A stretch of DNA of 64,000 nucleotides, taken from Ryuthela nishihirai (lineage: Eukaryota; Arthropoda; Arachnida; Araneae; Heptathelidae). Every line of letters begins with the position of its first letter. The first letter of the stretch is position 1. Positions 46,476-56,660 of the stretch are shown one piece after another. The DNA is taken from positions 2,873,680-2,937,679 of the forward strand of contig JAWZYU010000055.1 in the NCBI GenBank assembly GCA_038380435.1, given 5' to 3'. The notes beneath the pieces are model-generated. The model did not search any database and was not told where the DNA came from. It saw only the letters and a list, made by a program, of their open reading frames with translations. Position numbers and translations under genes: made by a program.

Positions 46476-47270
46476 CTATTAATGAAAGAATACCTATAAA
46501 TAATAGAAGGCTGTATGGTGCGAATTTTTAATTACGAAAGACTGATTAAAAGATTGAAATTTTGAAAAAAAAATTGTACTTTTTCTAGAATTATTTTTAA
46601 TAATAGCCAAGTCCGAACTCCATTAATTACTGAAGATTTTATAAGCTGATGTGGGAATAGCAAAATTTCATTTCTCATACATGCCTGTTGCATTAAAACA
46701 CTTAAAAGTTTTGAAAAAATTAGTACGACTGCAAGTTGTAGAATGAATTACTACATGCTACACCTATTTTGCCATTTGTATTTGGTTATTTTTAATACAT
46801 TGATATGATGCAGAATAAATTTCGTAGTCATATCAATGTATTCAACTAACGAAATATGTCGATACGATTTTGGTCATCAACTAACGAAATATGTCAATAC
46901 GATTTGGTTTAACGTTGTTTTTAAAGAAGGGCTGGTTTTCTACTGACACAACTGGTAACGATTTCTACGCTGTTACTCTTCAACCGTTTATATTTACCAT
47001 ATAAGAAGCTACTTGGGATATTATCGTGTCTCCCAACCTTGTTCACGAGTTTAACACTCGCAAGATTTTTTCACAGTTGCCTATGCAAATTAATTTGTTT
47101 AAACAATATTTACATTTTTAAAGATTGTGGCTGAACGCTGTCAGTGTTGCAGTTTGTCAAATCTATTCTGATTCAAGATCATAACCTGTGGCATGTACAG
47201 CTTTCATCACCGGACAATAACGAATTTTTCCCATTTTCAATCTACATTTCTATCGTATATATGGGCGAGG
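46476..47270. other. Unassigned; short repeat near 46.85 kb
   Basis: CAACTAACGAAATATGTCRA with ATACGATTT occurs twice (46844-46908), and ACATTGATATGA/TCATATCAATGT is inverted at 46797-46840. No gene recognised. Confidence 0.55.
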
Positions 47271-47404
47271 ATTGTATTTTGCAAGCCTGGCGCGCTATCT
47301 TTTAATTAGTCCACATTTTCCCCCAAAGAAATCTGTAAATATCAAGTTCCCAGATTCGAGTCCTAACTGTGGTAGTGCCCTCAAAGGTCTCAAGAAACCT
47401 CGAA
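47271..47404 (+). repeat. Old SINE-A head remnant
   Basis: GCAAGCCTGGCGCGCTATC and AGTTCCCAGATTCGAGTCCT are recognisable SINE-A head parts separated by unrelated sequence, just before a young copy. Confidence 0.55.
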
Positions 47405-47787
47405 GGGGCGGGGGTGGCTCTGTCGGTAGCGCGCCAGGCTCGTAATCTGTACCCAGGTTCGAGTCCCAGCTGGGTCAGCGTTGAGATTTATCTCAGCAAA
47501 TTTCACCGCCCTGCCCACGTTCAGTAGGGGACACCGATGGGCTTAGAAAGGCCGCCGTCTGTCGGATGGGACGTTAAGCCGTGGTCCCGTGTGCGGGAGA
47601 GCCATATCCTGTGCACGTTAAAGAACACGCTGGATGGCCTTGACGGGAGGCTACCATCTGTCTCCCAACAGCTGTTCCAGTGGGTCCCCTCCCCCAATCT
47701 TCTCTGAGCCTTCGGGGTCCTTGTGACCTGGCCATTTAGCCCATGGTGAGCAAAAAAGTGTCATTCAGAGGTAAACCAACCAACCTG
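47405..47787 (+). mobile_element. Young SINE-A
   Basis: Full length, near-consensus; the B-box neighbourhood lacks the GTTC of GTAGTTCCCAGG. Sits within older SINE-A sequence. Confidence 0.93.
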
Positions 47788-48047
47788 CCCTTGGTCAGTA
47801 GGGGATAGCGCTGGGCTTGGAACGGCAGTCATCTCTCGAATGGCACACAGAGCTGTGCCCACAAACTCGAAAGATACAATGCACGTTAAAGAACTTACTA
47901 GGGGAGGGGCTCTAGTTAGTAATGCCCCAGACTCGTCTGCAATTACTAAGTTCTGGGTCAGCAGAGAGATCTCTGCAAACCCCACCCTACTGTCAGTAGG
48001 GGTGCCATCCATCGGATGGAATGTAAAGCTCTGACCCCTCCCCCAAT
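47788..48047 (+). repeat. Two old SINE-A pieces
   Basis: 47788-47895 is a SINE-A body piece (CCCTTGGTCAGTAGGGGATA to GTTAAAGAACTT). From about 47896 a second old copy starts (GGGGAGGGGCTCTAGTTAGT, TTCTGGGTCAGCAGAGAGAT) and runs to the target duplicate CCTCCCCCAAT, resuming at 48430. Confidence 0.75.
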
Positions 48048-48429
48048 GGGGCGGGGGTGGCTCAGTCGGTAGCGCTCCAGGCTCGTAATCTGTAGTTCCC
48101 AGGTTCGAGTCCCAACTGGGTCAGCGTTGAGATTTATCTCCGCAAAATTTCCCCGCCCTGCCCACGGTCAGTAGGGGACACCGATGGGCTTGGAAAGGCC
48201 GCCGTCCGTCGGATGGGACGTTAAGCCGTGGCCCCATGTGTGGGAGAGCCATACCCTGTGCACGTTAAAGAACACGCTGGATGGCCTTGACGGGAGGCTT
48301 CCATCTGTCTCCCAACAGCTGTTCCAGTGGGTCCCCTCCCCCAACCTCTGAGCCTTCGGGGTCCATGTGACCTGGCTATTTAGCCCATGGTGTGCAAAAA
48401 AGTGCCGCTCTTAGGTAAAACAACCCAAC
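48048..48429 (+). mobile_element. Young SINE-A inserted in old SINE-A
   Basis: Near-consensus, full length. The target duplication CCTCCCCCAAT is at 48037-48047 and 48430-48440. Confidence 0.95.
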
Positions 48430-48575
48430 CCTCCCCCAATTGTGCGAGAGAGCCTTACCCTGTGCATGCCAGCAGGTCCCTTGAGTCCACAAGGGTCCTT
48501 GTGATTTGGCACACTGTGTGCAAAAAACGTGCATCTCACAGGTGAAACTGCCTATATTTGATTCTGGGTGCAATC
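48430..48575 (+). repeat. Old SINE-A, 3' half
   Basis: Continuation of the interrupted copy: GAGAGAGCCTTACCCTGTGC, CTTGTGATTTGGCACACTGT, GCAAAAAACGTGC. Confidence 0.7.
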
Positions 48576-48586
48576 CACTGCCTTAG

Positions 48587-48670
48587 AGCATGCCTACTTG
48601 GAAACCGATATATGCAGTGGTGGGATTCAGCCAGTTCGTGCGAAGTTCCTAGAACATCCCAAGTTCGCTG
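48587..48670 (+). repeat. hAT-like end with flank, copy 2
   Basis: The same 80-bp stretch as 45977-46060, including the sequence left of CAGTGGTGGGATTCAGCCAG. The copies diverge after CCTAGAA. Confidence 0.8.
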
Positions 48671-48840
48671 AACCAGTCCTTAATTCTATCGGATATGCCG
48701 CTATTCGACATTTGGGGCGGAGGTGCTATGTAGCTATGTAGGACGTGAATGTTCACTGTCTTTGAACACTTAACGATTACCCGAGGGACAGTTTTGGTTG
48801 AAGTTGCCTTTGTCTCTCTTGTTCTGCTCTCTTTACCCAG

Positions 48841-49092
48841 ATGGGCTTGGAAAGGCCGCCGTCCGTCGGATGGGACGTTAAGCCGTGGCCCGTGTGCGGG
48901 AGAGCCATACCCTGTGCACGTTAAAGAACACGCTGGATGGCCTTGACGGGAGGCTACCATCTGTCTCCCAACAGCTGTTCCAGTGGGTCCCCTCCCCCAA
49001 ACTTCTCTGAGCCTTCGGAGTCCATGTGACCTGGCCATTTAGCCCATGGTGTGCAAAAAAGTGCCGCTCAGATGTAAAACAACCCAACCTAG
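48841..49092 (+). mobile_element. Young SINE-A, 5'-truncated
   Basis: Starts abruptly at GATGGGCTTGGAAAGGCC and is otherwise near-consensus with an AAACAACCCAACC tail. Truncation during reverse transcription is the simplest explanation. Confidence 0.92.
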
Positions 49093-49275
49093 CAGCTCTT
49101 CGATATATGTGGCGCTCATTTACTTCGCAAATATGAAGTTTTATATTTGGGAATGGATAGTAAATTCTCTGTACATCAACTATACTCAATTTCACATGAA
49201 GAATTGAGTGGCAAGGCTCCCTTAAAGAGTTCCTTTCCAATCTTGGTTTATTATTCTTATCCACTAATGTCAATT

Positions 49276-49554
49276 GGGGAGGTGGTGGCTCGGTTGGTAG
49301 TGTGTTACTTATAAACTACAGTTCCTAAGTTCGTGACCCAGCTGGGCCACAGTTGAGATTATTCTCTGCAAAACTCCCTACCCTGTTCTCAGTCAGCAGG
49401 GAGCACTGAAGGGCTTGGAAAAGCTACTGTCTGTCGAATGGGACGTTATGCCATGGCTCTGTGTGTAGGAGAGCCATACCCTGTTCACTTAAAGAATTGG
49501 ATGGACTTAATGAGAGGCTACCATTTGTCTTTTAACATCTGTCCAGTGGGTCCT
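49276..49554 (+). repeat. Old SINE-A, 5' part (split)
   Basis: Head GGTGGTGGCTCGGTTGGTAG; CTATAAACTACAG-like region and body, ending in CCAGTGGGTCCT (49543-49554). It continues at 49938. Confidence 0.85.
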
Positions 49555-49937
49555 AGGGGCGGGGATGGCTCAGTCGGTAGCGTGCCAGGCTCGTAATCTG
49601 TAGTTCCGAGGTTCGAGTCCCAGCTGGGTCAGTGTTGAGATTTATCTCCGCAAAATTCCCCGCCCTGCCCACGGTCAGTAGGGGACACCGATGGGCTTGG
49701 AAAGGCCGCCGTCCGTCGGATGGGACGTTAAGCCGTGGCGCCGTGTGTGGGAGAGCCATACCCTGTACACGTTAAAGAACACGCTGGATGGCCTTGACGG
49801 GGGCTACCATCTGTTTCCCAACAGCTGTTCCAGTGGGTCCCCTCCCCAACCTTCTCTGAGCCTTCAGGGTCCATGTGACCTGGCCATTTAGCCCATGGTG
49901 TGCAAAAAAGTGCCGCTCAGAGGTAAAACAACCCAAC
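49555..49937 (+). mobile_element. Young SINE-A inserted in old SINE-A
   Basis: Near-consensus. The target duplication CCAGTGGGTCCT is at 49543-49554 and 49938-49949; the target was the SINE-A body itself. Confidence 0.95.
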
Positions 49938-50031
49938 CCAGTGGGTCCTCTAATCTTCGCTGAACCTTTGGGGTCAATTAGCCCATTGTGTGCAAAAAGG
50001 TGCCACTCGGAGGTAAAATAACCCAACTCAA
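49938..50031 (+). repeat. Old SINE-A, 3' part
   Basis: Resumes with CTAATCTTCGCTGAACCTTT, GCCCATTGTGTGCAAAAAGG and a GAGGTAAAATAACCCAACTC tail. Confidence 0.85.
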
Positions 50032-50076
50032 ATGCCAGTGTAAAAAGCAAGATACACTCCTGAAAATGTATCCTCA

Positions 50077-50215
50077 ATGGCCAGGTCACAAGGGCTTGGA
50101 GAAGGTTTGTTGAAGGGAACTAACTAGATAGCTGTTAGTAGAAAAATGTAGCCTCCTATCAAGGGCATACAGTGTATTCTTTAACATGCACAGGGCATGA
50201 CTCTCCCCATATCCT
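50077..50215 (-). repeat. Old SINE-A fragment (antisense)
   Basis: AATGGCCAGGTCACAAGGGC through GTATTCTTTAACATGCACAG and CATGACTCTCCCC is the 3' half of SINE-A on the minus strand. Confidence 0.82.
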
Positions 50216-50492
50216 ATTGCAGGTATGAACCAGATTTTTTCATCCACTATGGGATGGGAACAGGAGGAACACGCACAAGAAATTTGGACCATTCAGTTAC
50301 GTATCTATGAAATTACAAGGTCCCAAAATGTGTCGAAACTGAAATAAATTTTGGGATAATTTGCATAGAGAGGAAGCAGAGGCTATGAGGGCTCGCTGAC
50401 GTTATCAATCCTTTCAGTCAAGCCTTTTTGATTCGCTAATGTACGGTGTAAAAGAAACCGCTTTGCAATGTTCCGGAATAAAAACGGCAGTT
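50216..50492. other. Unassigned
   Basis: Nothing recognised. Confidence 0.5.
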
Positions 50493-50750
50493 TTAATGCT
50501 CTCTTCCATAAACTACATAATAATGTACATTAGGTAAAGGATATTTCTCCATAAGGTGAGGAACTATTTGCTGTGGCGGAATTACGTATGGGAGTTCTTG
50601 ATAGAACTTGTGTGGTTGTCTTTTCATTGGTTGTTGCCTTCTTTCATCTGCAGAATATGCCAGTACATTCTTTATATGAAATGGAGTATACAGAGTTTTG
50701 TGGGAAGCTACAATATCACCTGTGGCGAATAGGAGATGCTTTTTTATCAA
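50493..50750 (-). CDS. Unrecognised 85-residue open frame
   Basis: An open frame from ATG at 50750 to a TAA at 50493. It reads with few low-complexity residues (ADERRQQPMKRQPHKFYQEL, PPQQIVPHLMEKYPLPNVHY) and stays open upstream without an obvious start (SSLIKKHLL). I cannot name a family. An overlapping plus-strand frame (50573-50767) exists, so it may be chance. It could be a fragment of an older element or of a host exon. Confidence 0.25.
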   Translation of the reverse strand: MIKKHLLFATGDIVASHKTLYTPFHIKNVLAYSADERRQQPMKRQPHKFYQELPYVIPPQQIVPHLMEKYPLPNVHYYVVYGREH

Positions 50751-51154
50751 AGAGGAACGAACTTTGAAATGGAAAATTTCTACACCCTTTAAAGTTTGAA
50801 ATTCGAACTAGCGGCTGATTCGGGATATGAAAATAATATGTATTTCATACTTCTGGAATTCAAAAATAATTTTTAGTGCTTAAGAAAGGCTTTTCCCTCT
50901 CTCCCTGTAGTTATGTGGTTAATTCATCGCTGTCCTTGTAACTCCTTGATCAGAAATCTGTTTAAATTTATAGCATGAAATAGATTATTTACAACAGTGC
51001 AGTGTTTCTCAAACTTTGGGTCGCACTAGATACGGTTGAATGTGTAAATGTATAAAATATCTACTACTTTCATTGTAAAACTGAAGGTCAAAGTTCAATA
51101 TGTTACTCTTTAATCATATCTTGTTACACAAATTCTTTTCCCCTGTGCCATCAG
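50751..51154. other. Unassigned; hAT-like start at about 51000
   Basis: CAGTGTTTCTCAAACTTTGG near 51000 looks like the outer end of a hAT-type element; no other end was found. Confidence 0.4.
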
Positions 51155-51556
51155 GGCAGGGGTGCTCAGTAGGTAGCACAACAAGTATTCTGCAGATATT
51201 CTGCAGTATATTGCGGCAAGTATTCTGCAGATCCCAGCTGGGTCAGCGTTGAGATATATGTCCGCAAAATTTCCCGCCCTGCCCACGGTCAGTAGGGGAC
51301 ACCGATGGGCTTGGAAAGGCCGCCGTCCGTCGGATGGGACGTTCAGCCGTGGCCCTGTGTACGGGAGAGCCATACCCTGTGCACGTTAAAGAACATGCTG
51401 GATGTCCTTGACGGGAGGCTACCAGTTGTCTTCCAACAGTTGTTCCAGTTGGTCCACTTCCCCAATCTTCTCTGAGCCTTTGGGGTCCATGTGACCTGGC
51501 CATTTAGCCCATGGTGTGCAAAAAAGTGCCGCTCAGAGGTAAAACAACCCAACCCC
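51155..51556 (+). mobile_element. SINE-A with altered head
   Basis: The head carries a short repeat (AAGTATTCTGCAGAT-type, three times at 51182-51234) in place of the CAGGCTCGTAATCTG region. From CCCAGCTGGGTCAGCG the body is near-consensus to AAACAACCCAACCCC. Confidence 0.9.
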
Positions 51557-51904
51557 TCCTTAGATCCGGCCTTGCCAACAAGTAATCTGTGTATTCACTA
51601 TTGATTGATTCTTGTAATAATTGTCTTCCCTATGTGGGGTAATAAATTCAATCAACCTTTAAATATACCTAAAGTGTAACTGGTGAAATTTGAGAGGATA
51701 GCTTCTAAATTTTTATTTTAGAGGGTTAGCTTGTGAAGTGGCGGCTTGTGAGTTTCTGAATAGGAGGGGCCAGTAAACAGAGAAACCAACTTGGCAGGGA
51801 CAGTGATGCCTCAGATGGTATTGCGCAACGTCTGTGATTTTGCCCCGATCTTGTCTTCGATGATAAAAAGAACATCGATTGGCATGGAGAAGAACATATA
51901 GATT
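51557..51904. other. Unassigned
   Basis: GTGGGGTAATAAATTCAATC near 51637 resembles a LINE 3' end, but no coding confirms it. Confidence 0.35.
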
Positions 51905-51922
51905 TACACACTGAAGTCCCAT

Positions 51923-52402
51923 TTAATTTGGGATAGCAACCTTGTAACGTGTTGGACCCCTTCTGACCCTGATAACTGCCGCCACACGACCAGGCAAGGA
52001 CTTCACAAACCTGCATAAATGTTCCACAGGTATGGCGACCCATGCATCTTCCAGAGCTGTCCACAATTCTTTCAAGGTCATTGCTGATGGGGCACAGACC
52101 CTAACACTTTGATCGATGGTATCCCAAATATTTTCGAAGGGATATGAATCTGGGATTTCAGTTGCCCAATTCATTATTTCAAAGTCAGCAGAATGCTCCT
52201 GGAACCATGCACTAGCCAACCTGGACCTGTGAGATGAACAGTTGTTTTGCTGGTAGATGCCATCTCCATAGGGATGCCTGATGGCCATAAATGGGTGTAA
52301 ATGGTCAGCCATGAGTTCAATGTACTGGGATGCATTGAGAGTCGTCGATACATGTACCAAAGGTCCCATAGACGCTGAACTGAAGACACCCCAGTCCATC
52401 AC
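51923..52402 (-). pseudogene. Tc1 transposase, C-terminal part
   Basis: GVFSSASMGPLVHVSTTLNA, SQYIELMADHLHPFMA, GIYQQNNCSSHRSRLASAWF (second catalytic region, with the usual QQDNAPxH Asp replaced by Asn), WATEIPDSYPFENIWDTIDQ (decayed WPxxSPDLNPIExxWD) and a C-terminal helix. The altered catalytic residue and the broken upstream frame make it inactive. Confidence 0.9.
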
Positions 52403-52440
52403 TGAGCCACCACCAGCTTGTAGTTTTCCGAACTGACATG

Positions 52441-52907
52441 GATCTCTATGTTGCGATCTTATGCAACCACGGCAATTCCCGGTTCCGCTTGTACAGCACT
52501 ACCTGGTTATGAAAAGCCATGACCATCTAGAGCCGGGGGCAAGGAATACGCCCTATAGGCGCAGCTCAACCCCAGCCTCACATGGCAGCAGTCCTATAGA
52601 AGGAAAGCTAACCACCGGAAGAAACCTTACTTTAATCTATTCCCCGGTTTGCAAATGTGCAAGGATATAAAGATCCAAGCTCGATCGGCACCCGGGGTGG
52701 AGACTCTTAGTAAGACCCAGACTTTTTTGACAGCTCGTGCCTTTCGGCAGAGCCGTCGAACAGACCACACAGGTCTCCTGAGAGGTGAGGTCTCCAACGC
52801 CGTCACCACCCGACCGGCAATCAAGCCGGCCAGCAGCGTCTTCAACCTCGGTTGGCTTCAGCAATGCTCCAGCCGGGGACCACCCCAACCGGCAAAACCT
52901 TGGAATG
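52441..52907. mobile_element. GC-rich 467-bp insertion with 15-bp target duplication
   Basis: Bounded by TTCCGAACTGACATG on both sides (52426-52440 and 52908-52922). Removing it restores the surrounding Tc1 sequence. It is clearly more GC-rich than its surroundings, has no poly-A, and carries no recognised domain (overlapping open frames on both strands). On the minus strand GGTTTCTTCCGGTGGTTAGC and CCTTGCCCCCGGC faintly resemble the 5' UTR of the LINE at 58470-59165, so a LINE-derived or SINE-like retroposon is possible. Confidence 0.82.
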
Positions 52908-53465
52908 TTCCGAACTGACATGCAGGATCCATGGCGTTGGAGCTATACCCTCAGTCTCCCATCAGCGTAATGAAGTTTAAATCGGGATTCATCACTCTAG
53001 GCTATCGCCAAATTTTGATGGTCCAGTTGCGAAGTTCTTTAGCCCAGGCAAGGCATTGAGCCCAGTGTTCTACTGTTAGAAGTGGGATTCTCGTAAGTCC
53101 CACTTCTAACGAACTTCACTTTTAACCCAAAGACAAGAAGATGAAGTGAGCATTGCACGGTCTGTGTACTGACTTCCTGGCTGGAACCCAAGTTCAGAAG
53201 GGAGGTGATTTCATATAATGTTTTATGAAAAACAATGTTTTATGAAACCGGCCTTGCCAATACATATAATGTATTGGCAAGGCTGACTTGTAAAACTTGT
53301 AAAAAGACTTGTAAAAAGGAGGGGAAACTGTTATACATCGAAAATCCGGTCTATTCACAGGGAAATCACAGAAGTTGCTCAATACCATCTGAGGCATCAT
53401 TGTCCCACTTCACAAGCTAGCCCCTATCAGTCTATACGATGTGGGTCAGACGGCGAAGCCCACGA

Positions 53466-53696
53466 TCATTTAAGGCTGGGTGTCCTTTGCAGTTTGTCCG
53501 GATCTTGTTTTTTTGCCGGAATTTTTCTTATTCCCGGAACACTTGAAACTCTCATACGACAAAATCTCAGTTCGTTGACAATTTCAGAGATCGAGTGTCC
53601 CATCCGTCGAGCACCTACGATCTGCCCTCTGTCAAATGCATCTAAATATCGCACCTTTCCAACTATGCTTCTTGCGACAAATGCTTGGGAATTCAA
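53466..53696 (-). pseudogene. Tc1 transposase, N-terminal HTH part
   Basis: GKVRYLDAFDRGQIVGARRM, GHSISEIVNELRFCRMRVSS is the first helix-turn-helix of a Tc1 transposase. Between this and 52402 the frame is degraded and carries the 467-bp insert. It belongs to the element 51907-54011. Confidence 0.88.
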
Positions 53697-53705
53697 AAAA
53701 TAAAA

Positions 53706-53905
53706 ATAAATAAATACCCCCTCAAGCAGCTGCTTGCCACAGAGGTCTGACAGGAGCCTGTCAGTTTATATGCCAGAGTAGAAGGTCTGAGAGGATGGCA
53801 GGACCTCAGCAGAAAAACGATAGAAACAGCCATGCCTTACCTGGGGCTCAAACCCAGTTCCCTTAGATCAGTAACCAAGCGCGCTAACCACTCGGAAGCT
53901 GACTT
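53706..53905 (-). mobile_element. SINE-B nested in Tc1 (antisense)
   Basis: Full length: tail AAATAAATAAATACC, CTCAAGCAGCTGCTTGCCAC, body, and head ending GCGCGCTAACCACTCGGAAG. Inserted just upstream of the transposase start of the 51907-54011 element. Confidence 0.92.
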
Positions 53906-54149
53906 ATATATGACCAGAGTTTCAGCCACACAATGCACGCAAATGCGGGACTTGCAGTACTGAATTTGTATAGCGTTTCCTATCCCTAATTCAATGGCAC
54001 TTCAGTGTATACACCTGTAAAAAAATTCATACGTACTGAAGGCCAAAATATTATGACCAGAGCGTCTTTATGCAAATTGAAACAACTTCAGGTAAACGAC
54101 GGCACATGAGAAGGTCATAAAACGGTATAACCTGACGCCAAGCAAGGCA

Positions 54150-54513
54150 GGGGTGGCTGAGGGTGGACACACTTCTAATCTGAAGTTCCCAGGTTCGAGT
54201 CCCAGCTGGGCCAGTGTCAAGATCTATCTCCAGGAAATTCCCTGCCCTCAGTCAGTAGGGGATACCGATGGGTTTGGAAAGGCTGCCGTCCGTTGTATGG
54301 GATGTTCAGCCGTGACCCCATGTATAAGAGAGCCATACCCTGTGCACGATGAAAAACATGCTGGGTGGCCTTGACGGGAGGCTACTATCTGTCTCCCAAC
54401 AGCTGTTCCAGTGGAACCCTTCCCCCTAACATTCTCTGAGCCTTTGGGGTCCATGTGACATGACCATTTAGCCCATTGTGTGCAAAAAAAGTGCCGCTCT
54501 AAGGTAAAACCCA
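54150..54513 (+). mobile_element. SINE-A nested in Tc1
   Basis: Moderately diverged and full span: CAGGGGTGGCTGAGG head, CCAGGTTCGAGTCCCAGCTG, GGTTTGGAAAGGCTGCCGTC, and a GTGCCGCTCTAAGGTAAAAC tail. Confidence 0.9.
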
Positions 54514-54569
54514 AACTGAATCCTGATACTGAGCTCTGTTAATCAGTTATTTGTGTTCTTCAGATGGGA

Positions 54570-55590
54570 AAGGCAGTGGACTTAAGCGAGGTCAAATTGT
54601 AATGGCCAGACTACTGGGTTGGGGCATTTCTTGGGGCATTTCTGCAAGGCTTGTGGGGTGCTCATGATCAGCCGTTTTTAGTACTTTCAAAAAGTGGTCC
54701 AAGGAGGGAAAAACCATGAACCACCAGCCCACCAGCAAGGTGTGGGCCGACCACAACTCATTAATGCTAGAGGTGAGCAAAGGCCATCCCGTATGGTACA
54801 AGCCAACAGGATACTGTGGTGCAACTCGCTTGAATTTGAATGCTGGTGATGGAAGTAATGTGTCACAACACACAGTACATCGAACCCTGCTGAAAATGGG
54901 GCTGCATAGCCACTCTGAGTGCCATACTAACCTCGGTTCACCATCGAAAGTGCCTACCATGGGCACGCGAGCATCAAAATTCGACCATGAATGATTGGAA
55001 GGTCATCTGGTCTGATGAATCTCGTTTCCTGTTGCACCATGTGGATGGCCGGGTATGTGTTCATCGTTTACCTGGAGACGTGTTCGCACCAGGATGCGCT
55101 ATGGGATGAAAACAAGCCAGTGGAGGAACTGTAATGCTTTGAGCATTGTTCTGCTGGGAAATCCTGGGTCCAGTTATTCACGTGCATGAAACTATGATGT
55201 CTACTACCTACTTAAACATCATTGCTGACCAATTGCATTCTTTCATGGCAACGGTATATCCTACTAGTAGTGCCGTCTTTCAGCAGGATAATGCATCATG
55301 CCACACTGCCCGAATTGTTTGAGACTGGTTTGCAGAATACGAGGAAGACTCCCTGGCCTCCAAATTCCCTAGATATCAATCCAATCGAGCATCTGTGGTT
55401 TGTATTGGAACAGCATATCCAATCTACGGTGGCTCAACCAAGTAACTTATAAGAGTTAAAGGATCTGCTTGTAATGTGTTGGTACCAAATATCGCAAGAC
55501 ACCTTTAGAAATCTTGTAGCATCCATGCCTCGACGGGTAAGAGCTGTTTTGGTGGCAAGTGGAGGACAAAACATCATATTAGGCAGGTGA
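54570..55590 (+). pseudogene. Tc1 transposase pseudogene
   Basis: Frames give, in order: KWSKEGKT-like and HTH remnants; DWKVIWSDESRFLLHHVDGR (first catalytic Asp present); VCVHRLPGDVFAPGCAMG, stop, QASGGTVML; IIADQLHSFMATVYPTSSAV then FQQDNASCHTARIV (second catalytic Asp present); LPWPPNSLDINPIEHLWFVL; a C-terminal QDTFRNLVASMPRRVRAVLV. Several stops and a frameshift near 55330 inactivate it, but all three catalytic neighbourhoods survive, so it is the best preserved Tc1 reading in the window. Confidence 0.92.
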
Positions 55591-55611
55591 TCATAATGTT
55601 TTGGCTCTTCG

Positions 55612-55641
55612 GTGTGTGTGTGTGTGTATATATATATATTT
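55612..55641. repeat. TG/TA microsatellite
   Basis: (GT)n followed by (AT)n directly abuts the right end of the Tc1 element. Confidence 0.95.
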
Positions 55642-56524
55642 GCACCTTCTAGAAATCAAAGAATATCTTTGCCACAGGCTTTGATTTATAGCCCATCGCT
55701 CTGAGCCCTATTTGACATTGAATGTGACACCAGATCTGAATACCTGCCATTTGTGAGGAATGAGGAGGACTAAGGAATTCTGCCCGGAATTGCTTTATTG
55801 ACCAATCTTTAGCTCTCCATTGCCGGTATATCAGGATTTGACTTCAAAGAACCTATCGCATCCAAAGTTTGGTAAAATTTCTGAGATTTACGACTCTGAG
55901 TACCCCTAGGCATCAATTTTTAGGTCTGTGCCACTGGTAGATCTATATTTCATCCACGACTTCGAGAGAGAGAACAAAACTGAAATGTAACATTACTGAG
56001 ATGTAAGAGTCCAGGAAACAATTTTTAGCATTCTACCCCAATAGGTCTAAATTTGAACTTTGACCTCGAAGGACCGTCCAAATCAGAAGTTTCTAAACCT
56101 TTCCTACATTTACAGCCCAAAACACCAAAGACAATCACTTGTAATTACAAGTGATTTGATCCCGCTTTTTTGATTAAGGTGGCAGCTATTTCACAGTTTT
56201 TCCAGTTTCCCTGTAGGATAATATTGACTTTCTTGTTTGACCCTTCCTTATACTTCTGCTATTAAATATATTCCTTTATTAAGAAATGCTTATGTAGAAG
56301 GTCCTGATCTGTAAATAAGTAAAATGTGAGGGACTTGATTGACATTCTAGGTATAAAAGTTTATCCCGTTTCAGTGATCTTTAAAATTTTCTTAGAAAAT
56401 GGCTGAAATATACTTACGTTTAATAATGTTTTTTGCCCCCATTCTGGTTACTAGCATTTTCAAGGGGAAGAGTAGTCACCCCCTCAAAAACATGGCCATT
56501 CTACATAGTAAATAATAATAATAA
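55642..56524. other. Unassigned
   Basis: Less AT-rich up to about 56110, with no domain or repeat recognised. Confidence 0.5.
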
Positions 56525-56660
56525 ATAAATACCCCCTCAAGCAGCTGCTTGCCACAGAGGTCTGACAGGAGCCTGTCAGTTTATATGCCAGAGTAGAAGG
56601 TCTGAGAGGACGGCAGGACCTAAGCAGAAAAACCACACACACACACACCCATGCCTTACC
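56525..56660 (-). mobile_element. SINE-B, head truncated (antisense)
   Basis: Tail AATAATAATAAATAAATACC, body nearly identical to the 53706-53905 copy, an (AC)n expansion near 56635, then truncated after CCATGCCTTACCCGG. Confidence 0.92.

Larger units (their letters stand above)
51907..54011 (-). mobile_element. Tc1 element with two later insertions
   Basis: The left end (TA at 51905-51906, then CACACTGAAGTCCCATTTAA) and the right end (on the other strand TACACTGAAGTGCCATTGAA, TA at 54012-54013) are matching terminal repeats. Inside on the minus strand are transposase pieces: 53696-53466 and 52402-51923. Two later arrivals interrupt it: the insert 52441-52907 and a SINE-B at 53706-53905. Without them the element is about 1.4 kb, usual for Tc1. 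Confidence 0.88.
54038..55614 (+). mobile_element. Tc1 element with nested SINE-A
   Basis: The left end is CTGAAGGCCAAAATATTATG after TA (54036-54037). The right end TCATAATGTTTTGGCTCTTC is its complement and runs into a TG repeat. It lies only about 25 bp from the previous Tc1. The interior holds a plus-strand transposase pseudogene and a SINE-A at 54150-54513. Confidence 0.85.
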
